Shown: piece after piece, positions 44,756 through 55,907 of the stretch
Position numbering within the stretch: position 1 is the stretch's first letter
How the letters are laid out: every line of letters begins with the position of its first letter
Assembly: GCA_037043455.1 (NCBI GenBank)
Contig: JAWPHD010001267.1
Location: 1 to 64,000, forward strand
DNA length: 64,000 nt
Direction: 5' to 3'
Source: Cyrtodaria siliqua
Lineage: Eukaryota > Mollusca > Bivalvia > Adapedonta > Hiatellidae
Program-made: the position numbers and the translations under genes
The notes under the pieces: model-generated
The model's input: only the letters and a program-made list of their open reading frames with translations
The model's database searches: none
What the model was told of the DNA's origin: nothing

Positions 44756-45084
44756 ATGGGAGAGTTCAAGACTTCATTTAATTCCATCTTACGAAGAGAT
44801 CTAAAGCACATATACAGTGGCTTCCCACAGGTGATGAAATTTCGTCACTCCACACCTTACCCCACTCAGGAACAGATGCGTATTCAGGTAAGGTAGTCAT
44901 ATGGCAATGGGTCATTCTTTTTTTAATTTGGATTCTATTCTAAAAGTGGATTGTGTGACAATTTTGACCGTCACGGCATTTATAAAATTATGTTGTTATT
45001 GTGGTTTAAAGGATCATAAACACTATTTTGAGAGAGAGAGAGAGAGAGAGAGAGAGGAGTGAGAGAGAGAGAGAGCGAGAGAGA

Positions 45085-45163
<79 letters not shown>

Positions 45164-46497
45164 AATATAGGTAGCTGTAAATCACTGTTAGATATACAAT
45201 TGCATGAGAAAATTTTTATTCAGTTTTGTAGCAGATGATGAGGCCCTCCAATACAGGTTTTGTATGAGACATAAAAGCAGAGGTTTCATTAGTGGTGTCT
45301 TGGTGTCATGTTTGTTCTGAAACAATGAATGATCAATACAATTTTGTATTTAGTCACTGGCATGTTATTATGTTTGTAATTTAGTACAGCTTATTTATTA
45401 ATTTGTGCTTGTTTTTTCTTTCTTCGTGAAAAGTAACTGCTGTACCCTAGATACTGTTCAATACTGTTCAATATAACACTCCAAGTAAAAAAAACAACGA
45501 ATTACTCGTACCTCAATGTATATACCTTAGCTGATCTGTCATGTAGCATGTTAGCAGTAAATAAGCAAGCTTTCCATACTTTTTCAATTGTTGATTTTGT
45601 TTATTTTTGTAACAAAAACGAAGTTGCCGACGCTGTACAGGTTATACATTTCTAAAAATATTCATACTTTTATTTTGTAATCCGGGCAGTTGCCAATATA
45701 TTACCATTTGAAGGTTGTTCTAAAACGGATATGTGAGTCGCCATTTTGAGAAATATTATATCATAGTTCTAAATTACCATATACTAGTATTGAATATTTA
45801 AACGTATGTTAATTAACTGATTTATAGGGAGAAAATCACAGCAAATGTATCACAATTAGGTACTAGTATACTAAAGTGTTATAATGCCGCATATGGCAGT
45901 AAAGGATTGTGCATTCATTGGCAGTCATTTCCTTTGCTTTATGCCATATATGGTAATTTAGAACTATGATGTAATATTTGTCAAAATGACTCCCATATCC
46001 GTTTTAGAACAATCTTTAAATAGTCAAATTGTCTTTGTTTATCGATTTTGATCGTTTTTCAGAACTCTCAGTAATAAAGATTGGTTGGCTGTAAATACAA
46101 ATACACATTACGTTATTACATTATGAATGACATCACAACCTTATTTCAGGAGGAGAACGATCATCTGAAGACATACGTGCTCAAATCGTCCGAGTTCGTA
46201 CCGGAATACGGATGCCTCATACCACGTGCGCCCGCCTTCCGGATCCTGTCACGACACGAGATCGACGGCGTAGTGAGCCGTCTACGGAAGCCGACGGTGG
46301 CTAGCCAGGGTATAAGTCATACCAGCGACCGCAACATGCTTCAAGATAAAGAGCGTGCTCATTCCAAGTATAAGGGTCTCCGGACCATCGACGACCGGGA
46401 ACGCACGATTATTAACGACCGCCTCTCCAGACCCACACAGTCGTCAAGGATACGAGAATATCAGACGAAAACGAAAATGGCAGAGGTTAGAGTGTAA
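44756..46497 (+). CDS. PRAPAFR-family protein A, two coding exons
   Basis: Exon 1 is 44,756-44,887 (44 codons) with donor CAG|GTAAGG; exon 2 is 46,150-46,497 with acceptor TTATTTCAG; both junctions are phase 0, giving 159 residues. The N-terminal block LKHIYSGFPQVMKFR matches the paralogue at 52,513-53,109 at the same distance from the start. Exon 2 has FVPEYGCLIPRAPAFRILSR, then two RLxxPT-like repeats (VVSRLRKPTVAS; INDRLSRPTQSS) about 57 residues apart. The protein is strongly basic and soluble-looking, with no signal peptide or membrane segment. GC-rich codon use stands out from AT-rich surroundings. I do not recognise the family; a cytoskeletal or axonemal role is only a guess. More 5' exons are possible. 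Confidence 0.75.
45031..45160. repeat. (GA)n microsatellite in the intron of gene A
   Basis: About 130 bp of GA dinucleotides with a few interruptions. Confidence 0.97.
45711..46017. mobile_element. MITE in the intron of gene A, ~307 bp
   Basis: Imperfect ~72-bp terminal inverted repeats: GTTGTTCTAAAACGGATATG on the left, CATATCCGTTTTAGAACAAT on the right, continuing to ATAGTTCTAAATTACCATAT and its inverse. Ends 132 bp before the exon 2 acceptor. Confidence 0.8.
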
Positions 46498-46575
46498 TTA
46501 TGGCAGAGGTTCGAGTGTAATTATGGCAGAGGTTAGAGTGTAATTAGGTGGCAGAGGTTAGAGTGTAATTAGGAC
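46478..46575 (+). repeat. 23-25-bp tandem repeat across the stop codon of gene A
   Basis: Four copies of GGCAGAGGTTAGAGTGTAAT, the first of which encodes the last residues and the TAA stop of gene A. Confidence 0.92.
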
Positions 46576-46825
46576 ACTTGTAAGACACTACATTCGTGCT
46601 TTCATACATCAGGTAAATGATGCTAGAATCGTCACCTCTATATAATGCCTTAAAGCTAGATATCCGCGAAAATGATAATTAACCGGTTTGTTAATAGACG
46701 ATACATCATGTGTATTAAATAACTACATGTATATAGTGCCCTATGATCCGGACAGTGCTTACATATTGTAATAATATATAATGTCGCTATTCAGTTAGAT
46801 AAACTTTGTCAGCCAGATCAGTATT

Positions 46826-46826
<1 letters not shown>
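46576..46826. other. Downstream region of gene A
   Basis: Probable 3' untranslated sequence; AT-rich, no gene. I could not choose a polyadenylation signal with confidence. Confidence 0.35.

Positions 46827-46880
<54 letters not shown>
46827..46880. repeat. (GA)n microsatellite
   Basis: About 50 bp of GA dinucleotides. Confidence 0.97.
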
Positions 46881-46884
<4 letters not shown>

Positions 46885-47330
46885 TTTCAACACAATGGTG
46901 GTTATTAGTTCGAATACATTCTTTTTACTTCGTGTGTGACTTTTCGTTTTCAGTTATTTTTAATATAATTATACACATATATCCTATTACAACACCTCAG
47001 TGCCCGGAGGTAGATATTTACCAACGGATTAGTCTAAACTGTTAAACCATTATTAATTTATACATAATACAAGATACATGAATATAAGAGTTGGGCTTTA
47101 AACACTATGCCATGTAGATGTTGTTTACAATACACCGCTGGCAACTATTCCGTTTGCTGTACCATGAAGCTAGATATTGACAGGCACATTGAGTGAACCC
47201 TGTCTTTGAATTCCGATTGCGGATGGGTACCGTGAATGGACTCCGCATGAAGTGGCATTGGTGTCTTTAACCAATGAAATGTTATAATTCACCATCCTTG
47301 AAACAAACAGCCCTTAAAACAAGAAGCAGT
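46881..47330. other. Intergenic, unassigned
   Basis: Nothing recognised. Confidence 0.4.
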
Positions 47331-48215
47331 ACCCATGTTGATGCAGTTCTGTCATAGTACAGTAAATAGTACGCAACCAACGTTGATGCAGTTCTGTCAT
47401 AGTACAGTAAATAGTACATAACCAACGTTGATGCAGTTCTGTCATAATACAGTAAACAGTACGCAACCAATGCTGATGCAGTTCTGTCATAGTACAGTAA
47501 ACAGTACGCAACCAACGTTGATGCAGTTCTGTCATAGTACATACAGTAAACAGTACGCAACCAATGTTGATGCAGTTCTGTCATAGTACACTAAACAGTA
47601 CGCAACCAATGTCGATGCAGTTCTGTCATAGTACAGTAAACAGTACACAACCAACGTTGAGGCAGTTCTGTCATAGTACATACAGTAAACAGTACGCAAC
47701 CAATGTTGATGCAGTTCTGTCATAGTACAGTAAATAGTACGCAACCAACGGTGACGCAGTTCTGTCATAGTACAGTAGAAGCAGTACGCAACCAATGTTG
47801 ATGCAGTACTGTCATAGTACAGTGAACAGTACGCAACCAACGTTGATGCAGTTATGTCATAGTACAGTAAACAGTACGCAACCAACATTAATGCCGTTCT
47901 GTCATAGTACAGTGAACAGTAGGCAACCAACGTTGTTGCAGTTCTGTCATTACGCAACCAACGTTGATGCAGTTCTGTCATAGTACAGTAAACAGTACGC
48001 AACCAACGTTGATGCAGTTCTGTCGTAGTACAGTGAACAGTACGCAACCAACGTTGATGCAGTTCTGTCATAGTACAGTGAACAGTACGCAACCAACGTT
48101 GATGCAGTTCTGTCATAGTACAGTAAACAGTACGCAACCAACGTTGATGCAGTTCTGTCGTAGTACAGTAAACAGTACGCAACCAACGTTGATGCAGTTC
48201 TGTCATAGTACAGTA
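47331..48215. repeat. 45-bp minisatellite, left block (about 19 copies)
   Basis: Unit GTTGATGCAGTTCTGTCATA then GTACAGTAAACAGTACGCAA and CCAAC. It is unrelated in sequence to the 38.9-42.6 kb satellite despite the equal period. Frames over it are artefacts. Confidence 0.96.
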
Positions 48216-48392
48216 TACAGTTATCACATGTGTTTGGGGAACAGTCAAAACTGTTTTCCCGAGGTGGAGGGGATGGCAGTGTGAACTGTTTCCCGAGGCC
48301 TATCGGCCTCGGGAAACAGTTCACACTGACATCCCCCGACACAAAGGGAAAACAGTTTTGACTGTTACCCAAACACACATGTGATAACTGTT
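48216..48392. mobile_element. Large palindrome (foldback element)
   Basis: ACAGTTATCACATGTGTTTG at the left and CAAACACACATGTGATAACT at the right, continuing inward through AACAGTCAAAACTGTTTTCC and AGTGTGAACTGTTTCCCGAG to the centre CGAGGCCTATCGGCCTCG near 48,300. Arms are about 85 bp with small mismatches. It sits between two blocks of the same 45-bp minisatellite, so it inserted into that array. Confidence 0.88.
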
Positions 48393-48625
48393 TTATTACC
48401 TGATTAATGTTACTGTACGAAACAGTGAAAATGAAAATTTGTTTTATAATGGGAACCTATGGTGAAAAAAGCAACATGACGTCACGCAAACGAAATTCCA
48501 GCACGTGAGGGAAACAGTCGAAACTAAAGCCCGGTAACAGTTCGTTTTCACCGGGAACAGTCTTTTACTTAGTGAATTAGCAAGAAATGACGATATAGCA
48601 TTTATATAGGAGATCAGGTAATAAT
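48393..48625. other. Segment flanked by short inverted repeat
   Basis: TTATTACCTGAT at 48,392-48,403 and ATCAGGTAATAA at 48,613-48,624 are inverse copies. With the adjoining palindrome this may be one composite insertion of about 410 bp. CAGT/ACTG-rich inside (GGAAACAGTCGAAACT, CGGGAACAGTC). Confidence 0.5.
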
Positions 48626-49002
48626 AAACAATACGCAACCAACGTTGATGCAGTTCTGTCATAGTACAGTAAACAGTACGCAACCAACGTTGATGCAGTT
48701 CTGTCATAGTACAGTAAACAGTACGCAACCAACGTTGATGCAGTTCTATCATAGTACAGTAAACAATACCAATGTTGATACAGTTCTATCATAGTACAAG
48801 TTCTGTCATAGTACAGTAAACAGAACGCAACTAATGTTGATGCTGTTCTGTCATAGTACAGTAAACAGTACGCAACCAACGTTGATGCAGTTCTGTCATA
48901 GTACAGCAAACAGTACGTAACCAATGTTGATGCAGTTCTGTCATAGTACAGTAAACAGTACGCAACCAACGTTGATGCAGTTATGTCATAGTACAGTAAA
49001 CA
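48626..49002. repeat. 45-bp minisatellite, right block (about 8 copies)
   Basis: Same unit as 47,331-48,215 with a few deletions. Confidence 0.95.
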
Positions 49003-49445
49003 CGTGTATTTCCAGTTGTGTATTTGAGGAAAAAAAGAGAAAAAGAGTTGCATTTAAAAAAGAAAGAAACATAAATCCCCCTATACATTGTTGTTTTTCT
49101 GTGAAATTAGTTACATTGCAGAAGATGATCATAGTTCACCATAAAATGTTCAGTTCAAACCGCTGTTGTTTTTTATTAATTTAAATATGTATGAATAGTT
49201 TGTTTAAACTGAAAACACATCTGCATTTAACATGTTAGTCTCGCAATATTAATACCCGAAAGAACTCGTGCATATATCCCAATATAAATCTAATAACCTA
49301 TAAATATTCTGGCCACTCCATACTTCCTGGGTAGAACCAGTACATATATCTCCCGCCATCCGTAAGAATCGATAATCACTGTAAACTAGACAAATAAACG
49401 AACACATTGCAGGATTTGTAAAATATATGAATATGAACAACAGCA
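49003..49445. other. Intergenic with SINE-body fragment
   Basis: 49,310-49,376 repeats the SINE body seen at 26.1 kb (GGGTAGAACCAGTAC; CTCCCGCCATCCGTAAGAAT). No gene. Confidence 0.6.
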
Positions 49446-49600
49446 ACATGTAACGCAAATTACATATACACTCCGTGTTGTATCAGGAACATGTACTCAG
49501 TGATAAAGCAAATCACATGTACAACCCGTGTTGTATCAGGAACATGTACTCAGTGATAAAGCAAATCACATGTACAACCCGTGTTGTATCAGGAACATGG
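49446..49600. repeat. 53-bp tandem repeat x 3
   Basis: Unit GCAAATCACATGTACAACCC then GTGTTGTATCAGGAACATGT and ACTCAGTGATAAA. Confidence 0.93.
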
Positions 49601-50916
49601 AATAAGAGTCATTCATTAATAAAAATAAGATGCATTATTAAATAGAAGTTTTAAAATATTTTCTCAGTTTATTTGAATGGATTTACAATTCTTTCTTTTT
49701 TTAAATTCGTTTTTGATGTCATCAAATGTATTTAACCTTGGCGAGTTCTCGATAACAAACAAGCAACAACGCCTCTAGTACATATTTCTTTGACAACAAA
49801 ATATTTATAAATGAACAGTATGAAAATGAAACTTGAAACGCGATGGTCATCCATTGCATCATAACAAAAACAATATTTCCCGGGGGCCCCCGTTTGGTCA
49901 CGGGGCAAATAATAGGGCCACTGCAGATCCCTTTGGAGGGGTAGGCAGAGGGGTAGAATCCCCCCCCCCCCCCCCCAAATTCATGTTCATTATATCATGT
50001 TTTGTTCATGTTCATTAAAGGTCTTCATCATGATCCCTGCATTGTTTCAGGTGCTATCTCGCTCGCATCAAAAGAGCAGTGGCAGAAAATCAATAACGTG
50101 GCTCCAGCGTAAATGGAGTTTCTACGATAGAATTTGCAGCAACTCTGCAGTTCAGGGTGAGAAGGTTCTAGGCCCATTTTCCATATTTTATCTCGATGTA
50201 CATGGAAGAGCCTGGCATGTTCATGCCTGTTAGGCGCCATATAACCTTTTCATGTGTTGGTGCGCCTTAAAACCCCAATTCAATTCAATTCAATTTTACA
50301 GTTTTATGATCGTGCCGCAAATCACGTCAAAACCATCCAAACCTGTGTAATCTTTTATTTGTTTACAGATATCTTTATTTACTCTCTTGCAATCGAAATA
50401 TAATTTAATAGTAATTTAATATATTTTATAATAATTTCAAATCTGGGCTAGCCTACTGACATACGACCCAACAATCAATCATAGATTACGTATTTATTTG
50501 TTTAAACCTTCGGAGATAACGTCTAATTAAAGTAATAAAGAAGGGAGGCAACTCCGACAGACGTGTTAACAATTCGACATATCAATTAATTGTGTGTTTC
50601 TCGACTCATTCACACATAGTTAGTTCTGCTCCCAGGAGACAGCCGGTTCAAATCCCAATTTGACGGACGTGTGTGGATTTAAACATATATATACATGCAG
50701 TGTCTGTTTGATCTGCAATAACATGTTGTACACAACAATCGCAACTTGGTTAAATATAGATAACATCACAAATAAGAGGCACCAACTTGTCTTACAATAG
50801 GTCGCGGGTTCGAGACGCCTCGAGACGCCGTCTAGAAGAACGCTGCACGGTTTTGTCCAAAAATGGGTTTTTTAACCGGGACGTTACCTTGTACTTTCAA
50901 AAGCCTATACTCCCGG
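49601..50916. other. Intergenic with repeat remnants
   Basis: A segment ending in GCGCCTTAAAACCCC and (CAATT)n at 50,260-50,296 looks like the 3' end of a retroelement. A B-box-like GCCGGTTCAAATCCC at 50,643 and GTCGCGGGTTCGAGAC at 50,801 suggest SINE remnants. A poly-C tract lies at 49,960. Confidence 0.4.
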
Positions 50917-51012
50917 CCATGTACACTAACCAGGCCCCACGTTCCCGGCCATGTACACTAACCAGGCCCCATGTTCCCGGCCATGTACACTAACCAGGCC
51001 CCACGTTCACGA
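50917..51012. repeat. 31-bp tandem repeat x 3
   Basis: Unit CCCGGCCATGTACACTAACC then AGGCCCCACGTT. Confidence 0.94.
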
Positions 51013-52512
51013 AGAAACTAAAGTCACATGGCAAGCTTAAGCTCAAACTCCAATGTTTCTTTTAGCCATGAATTGTTTAATTAATGTTTTTCATTGGGAA
51101 ACTTTCAGGACAGTTGTAATGTTCGCTTATCTCTATTGTGTACATGTATCTCTAGTTGTGTACATTTATCTCTATTTGTGTACATTTTCAAGTAATTCCA
51201 AGTGCATTAAATATGGTTTGATGTTTAGTTTAGTGTTTAGCTTGAGCTTGCAATATGGTTTAAGTTGTTGTTAACTTGGGGCCAAGAATATTATAACTCA
51301 TTTGCACATTTCCTTCTTTGCGCAGTTTGACTCATCTGGTCACTTTCCTGTGATAGTGACCGTCCCCGGTCCGAGAGTTATATTTTCGGAAATGTAAAAT
51401 ATAAGAAAGATATTGTTTTGTTTTACTGGTCCGATTCGGTATTATTTAAAAAATAATGCACTGCGCTTCGGTCCATATGCAAGTTTGTGAAATGGGCAGT
51501 CATACCTGAATGGTATGGACCGTTCTATGTCTGACTGACCAGTCCATAAACGTACATAATGACCTCATTGTGACCAATACAAATCGCAAATTAAAGTTGA
51601 ACATCTCGGCGTGTTGAAAATCTCGGCGTGAAAATTCAAAAGGACTTACAACAATTGAAGTCTCAATTGCATAACAGTTTTAAGTTTAAACTGCTACACC
51701 ACAAAAGCAGGCCATGAAATAAATCCTCTTTCATTGTCCTATATTTTGAAGTATCTCATTATCGAATGTTAAAATTGATCAAACCTTTTACCGCTAGATA
51801 ATAATATACGCATCGGTTAAAAGAAAGCATTTGGTTATATCTAGACGATACACATTTTATAAATAAATCGGAAACGGACTCGCTCGGCCGTATATACGTA
51901 TTGTGGTGTTGTGTTCAGGATCCCAGGTCACAGTCCAGGGCCCGTATTCATAAAGCTTCATAGCAATATTTTAAATCAAATGTTATCCTTTTTTTAAACA
52001 CCTTTTTTCCTATTGATTTAAGACTTTTTCTTAATATTGTGTGTAAGAGTATGGATAAATAAAACCTACAGCTACATATTTATCTTAAACTAGATGGTAA
52101 GTACTATTTTCCGCTTAAGTTGCTTTATGACTACAGACCAGGATACTCATGGATTACTCCTGTGGTCGCGTATACAGGTATGCTTCATAGTAGGTTAGGT
52201 TCCTTTTAAAACGCGTCTCATTTTGATATCATTTCCTCTTTATTTCCCGTTATGTTTTATATATATAATCGCAATAGCTCGGACAATATAAAATGTCCTG
52301 ATTGACACACAATGGGATATTGTTCTACTACAAGATACAAATAAAACGTTTTCCTTCAAACATGTTGCTTAAAATGAACAAGACCATATATCAAGCATTC
52401 CAATTAGCACATCGATTTATTAATCCATATATATATTTATCTAAAGTTTTTTGTTTTCTTTCTAAAACTAATGCGTTGTCCTTTTCTAAGTATAGAATAA
52501 AGTTTAAGACAT
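51013..52512. other. Intergenic, unassigned
   Basis: No supported gene. Contains GGGCCCGTATTCATAAAGCT at 51,940, a phrase I associate with dispersed invertebrate repeats. Confidence 0.4.
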
Positions 52513-53109
52513 CTATACCAAATTGCTAAACTCTTTGTCAAATCTGCCCGATGGCGCCAGGGAACACCTATCGCAAGAGTGATTAAATTTGTCGCACGCT
52601 AGGTGAACATCCGGGATACTCATCTCTCGCAGACACCTCATGCTGTTTCGTATATTTGATGTCACCGTCGGCAATAGCAGCCGGTTCGTTATTTCGTCAA
52701 GTTTTGTCCTGCCAACGTCGTAACTCGCGGACGCCGATCTGCACTTGTGACACGTCTCGTTCATCGAACGCTTTATTCCTCTTTGACATATATCCGAGGC
52801 TCGTCGACGCTTGCTGACAGTCGGTTCCGACAATCTATTCACGATGTCATCCACTTTAGATCTTGACAGCAGCCTAAATGCAGGCGCCCTTGGTACCCGG
52901 ATCTCATTTTCTTGGTCATATTCGTAATACCGACTATCAAGGAACTTCTCGGCAGGTGTCGGTCGTCGCTGCCGCTCATGATTACGTTGCGCTGAATTAA
53001 GAGCCTTCGCGTCCCCAAACTGCCGCCATCTTATTTCCTGCGGTAGTCCGCCGTACAAGTTTCTAATATTACTGTCCGCCAGGCGGTGATACGTCACACT
53101 GAACGCCAT
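52513..53109 (-). CDS. PRAPAFR-family protein B, intronless
   Basis: I choose the ATG at 53,109 because it aligns with the start of gene A: the block IRNLYGGLPQEIRWR sits at the same distance from the start as LKHIYSGFPQVMKFR in A. The 198-residue product continues without an intron through NEIRVPRAPAFRLLSR and two repeats (VNRLSEPTVSK; TNRLLLPTVTS). It is arginine-rich, with six or more cysteines in the last half (CHKC, CDRC), absent in A. No membrane segment. GC-rich against AT-rich flanks. Divergence from A is high, so the duplication is old. The family is unknown to me; a further upstream exon cannot be excluded. Confidence 0.75.
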   Translation of the reverse strand: MAFSVTYHRLADSNIRNLYGGLPQEIRWRQFGDAKALNSAQRNHERQRRPTPAEKFLDSRYYEYDQENEIRVPRAPAFRLLSRSKVDDIVNRLSEPTVSKRRRASDICQRGIKRSMNETCHKCRSASASYDVGRTKLDEITNRLLLPTVTSNIRNSMRCLREMSIPDVHLACDKFNHSCDRCSLAPSGRFDKEFSNLV

Positions 53110-53282
53110 ATGATTGCTGTATGATCTATACGCGTTACTATCTAACACTATTTTCTAGCATTCTAATTCGACTAGTGTATTTCGCTGCCAACTGATAATG
53201 TTTCTTTTTAAAGAAGCCCAAATATTGTCACACATATCCGTTCAACATTGCATATACTACAAAAAAAGTGTTGTTTTTGTTT

Positions 53283-54880
53283 TTAGCTCAACTGATCAGA
53301 GATCAGCGGAGCTTATGCCGTGGTGCGGTGTCCGTCGTCCGTCTGTCCGTCTGTCCGTCTGTCTGTCCGTAAACTTTTATTTGTAGCGACTTCACAGCTG
53401 AAACTACTGGATGGATATTCATGAAACTTTACAGAAATGTTGCCCATAAAGTCTAGTTGATCCTAGCAAAAATTCATGTTGATGTGAAATCCAAGATGGC
53501 CGCCAAAGCTAAAAATAGAGTTTAAAAATACAAGTTTGTAGCGACTTCTTCTTGAAAACTATAAGTGATATTGATATGGGACTTTTTCTAAAATGATCAG
53601 CATGACATGATGTTGATCCTAGTCAAAAATCGTTTTGATTCAACGTTAAACATGGCTGCCAGCGGCCATCTTTGTTTACATAGAGTTATATAGTAAAAAC
53701 TTGTAGCGACTACTTCTCTGAAACTACTTGGCGGATTGTCATGAAACTTTACAGGAATGTTGCTCTTGATGTCTAATTGATCCTAGAAAAATTTCAGGTC
53801 GGCCGGAAATTCAAGATGGCCGTCACAGCTAAAAATAGATTTTTAAAAAATAAGTTTGTAGCGACTACTTCTTGAAAACTATAAGTGATATTGATATGGG
53901 ACTTTTTCTAAAATGATCAGCATTACATGATGTTGATCCTAGTGAAAAATCGTTTTGATTCAACGTTAAACATGGCTGCCAGCGGCCATCTTTGTTTACA
54001 TAGAGTTATATGGTAAAAACTTGTAGCGACTACTCCTCTGAAACTACTTGGCGGATTGTCATGAAACTTTACAGGAATGTTGCTCTTGATGTCTAATTGA
54101 TCCTATCAAAATTTCAGGTCGGCCGGAAATTCAAGATGGCCGTCACAGCTAAAAATAGATTTTTAAAAAATAAGTTTGTAGCGACTACTTCTTGAAAACT
54201 ATAAGTGATATTGATATGGGACTTTTTCTAAAATGATCAGCATGACATGATGTAGATCCTTGTGGAAAATTATTTTGATTCGACGTTAAACATGGCTGCC
54301 AGTGGCCATCTTTGGTTACATAGAGTTATATAGTAAAAACTTGTAGCGACTACTCCTCTGAAACTACTTGACGGATGTTCATGAAACTTCACAGGAATGT
54401 TGCTCTTGATGTCTAGTTGATCCTAGAAAAATTTCAGGTCGGCCGGAAATTCAAGATGGCCGCCACAGCTAAAAATAGATTTAAAATAAATAAATTTGTA
54501 GCGACTACTTCCCAAAAACAATAAGAGATATTGATATGGGACTTTTTCTAAAATGATCAGTATGACATGATGTTGGTCCTTATCGAAAATCGTTTTGATT
54601 TGACCTTAAACATGGCTGCTTTGTTTACATAGAGTTATATAATGAAAACTTGTAGCGACTACTTCTTTGAAACTACCTGACGGATTTTCATGAAACTTTA
54701 CAGGAATGTTGCTCTTAATGTCTTATTGATCTTAGCAAAATTTCAGGTCGGCCTGAAATTCAAGATGGCCGCCACGGTTAAAAATAGATTTTCAAAAAAC
54801 AAGTCTGTAGCGACTACTTCCTGAAATCAAAATCAATCAGTAGAGCTTCAAGGTCATTGACCTCTTGTTTATTTAGGACT
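53283..54880. repeat. ~320-bp tandem repeat (about 5 copies), bivalve-type
   Basis: Lead-in TTAGCTCAACTGATCAGAGA and a (GTCC/GTCT)n run, then copies starting near 53,385, 53,700, 54,021, 54,341 and 54,650 with CTTGTAGCGACTACTTCTCT, CATGAAACTTTACAGGAATG and GGCCGGAAATTCAAGATGGC; ends AAGGTCATTGACCTCTTGTT. Similar repeats are common in bivalve genomes. Confidence 0.93.
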
Positions 54881-55907
54881 TTAAAATCAGTCGTTTTCAC
54901 TTTCAATCAAAATGACTGTTCTTGTTTTGAACGTGTATTGGTTTTGAACAATTACACATGCCATTAAAACACACTTTTCACATACTATGTGTAATAAGAT
55001 AACTTGTCACCAAAGCAGGAAGAATGCTTTATACTGTAGCAAGTAGATATATAACTACATATAATCACGCCACATTCACGTTAAATACAAGGTTATTTCT
55101 TAATTATCTCAATGACAAATCTGTCCCCAAGTCAGCTCCTCGGTTCAATCCTCCATAAATGATGGTCATTGAAAAAAAAATGTACACACTTTTTACAGTA
55201 TTACCGCTCGCTTATTATCTAAAACTGATAAATGATTAAGAATAAATCTGTTTATCCATTTACAATTCAGCGTTAGTTCACCTTAAGATGTTTAAGGATT
55301 TCAAGTCCTCTTGTATTTTGAAACAACTGGTTCATTGAACATGTTATTGTATACTCGTCAGTGTAACGATCTTATCCAATCTGACTCCCGTCCGCATTTA
55401 TGTATTCTTCATAAAAATACCGTACAGTATTGTTGAACCAAATAAGTTTGTAGATTTAAATCCCGTTCCTTTTCTTCACAGATGCGTAGACTAAGAAGAA
55501 TGCGACAGTTCAAGTTTGTTTAATTATAACATACTATATCTTTTAATACTCGAGAACGCAATACGTTCAATTATATATATATATACAAAATAAAGTAAAA
55601 CTACTAAGTATCAGTCTAACAATTCAGTAATTTGACAACATGTGTATGAAGGCATAATCCTATTTGAGTCCATTCGACATATCACGTGTTCGTCTCTCCG
55701 AGCGATCGCTATAAGGGGTAAAGGAAATAAAACACATTAAGAAACGCAGTGCCGATCAAACATGGTTAGTGTAAACACACACCGGAAAGTAATGATATAA
55801 GGTGACCTGGGTGATAACATGCTTCCTGATTATGCTTGGTGTACAGAAATACGTCGGTATACAGGGGATAACAGCGGGGTGTTGTGAGAGTTGGCAGATT
55901 TGTATTG
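54881..55907. other. Intergenic, unassigned
   Basis: Nothing recognised beyond a short TA microsatellite at 55,575. Confidence 0.4.

Noticed and set aside
47282..49053. Several overlapping repeat-coded frames on both strands
   Set aside because: Products of the 45-bp minisatellite; frames shift wherever a unit has an indel.
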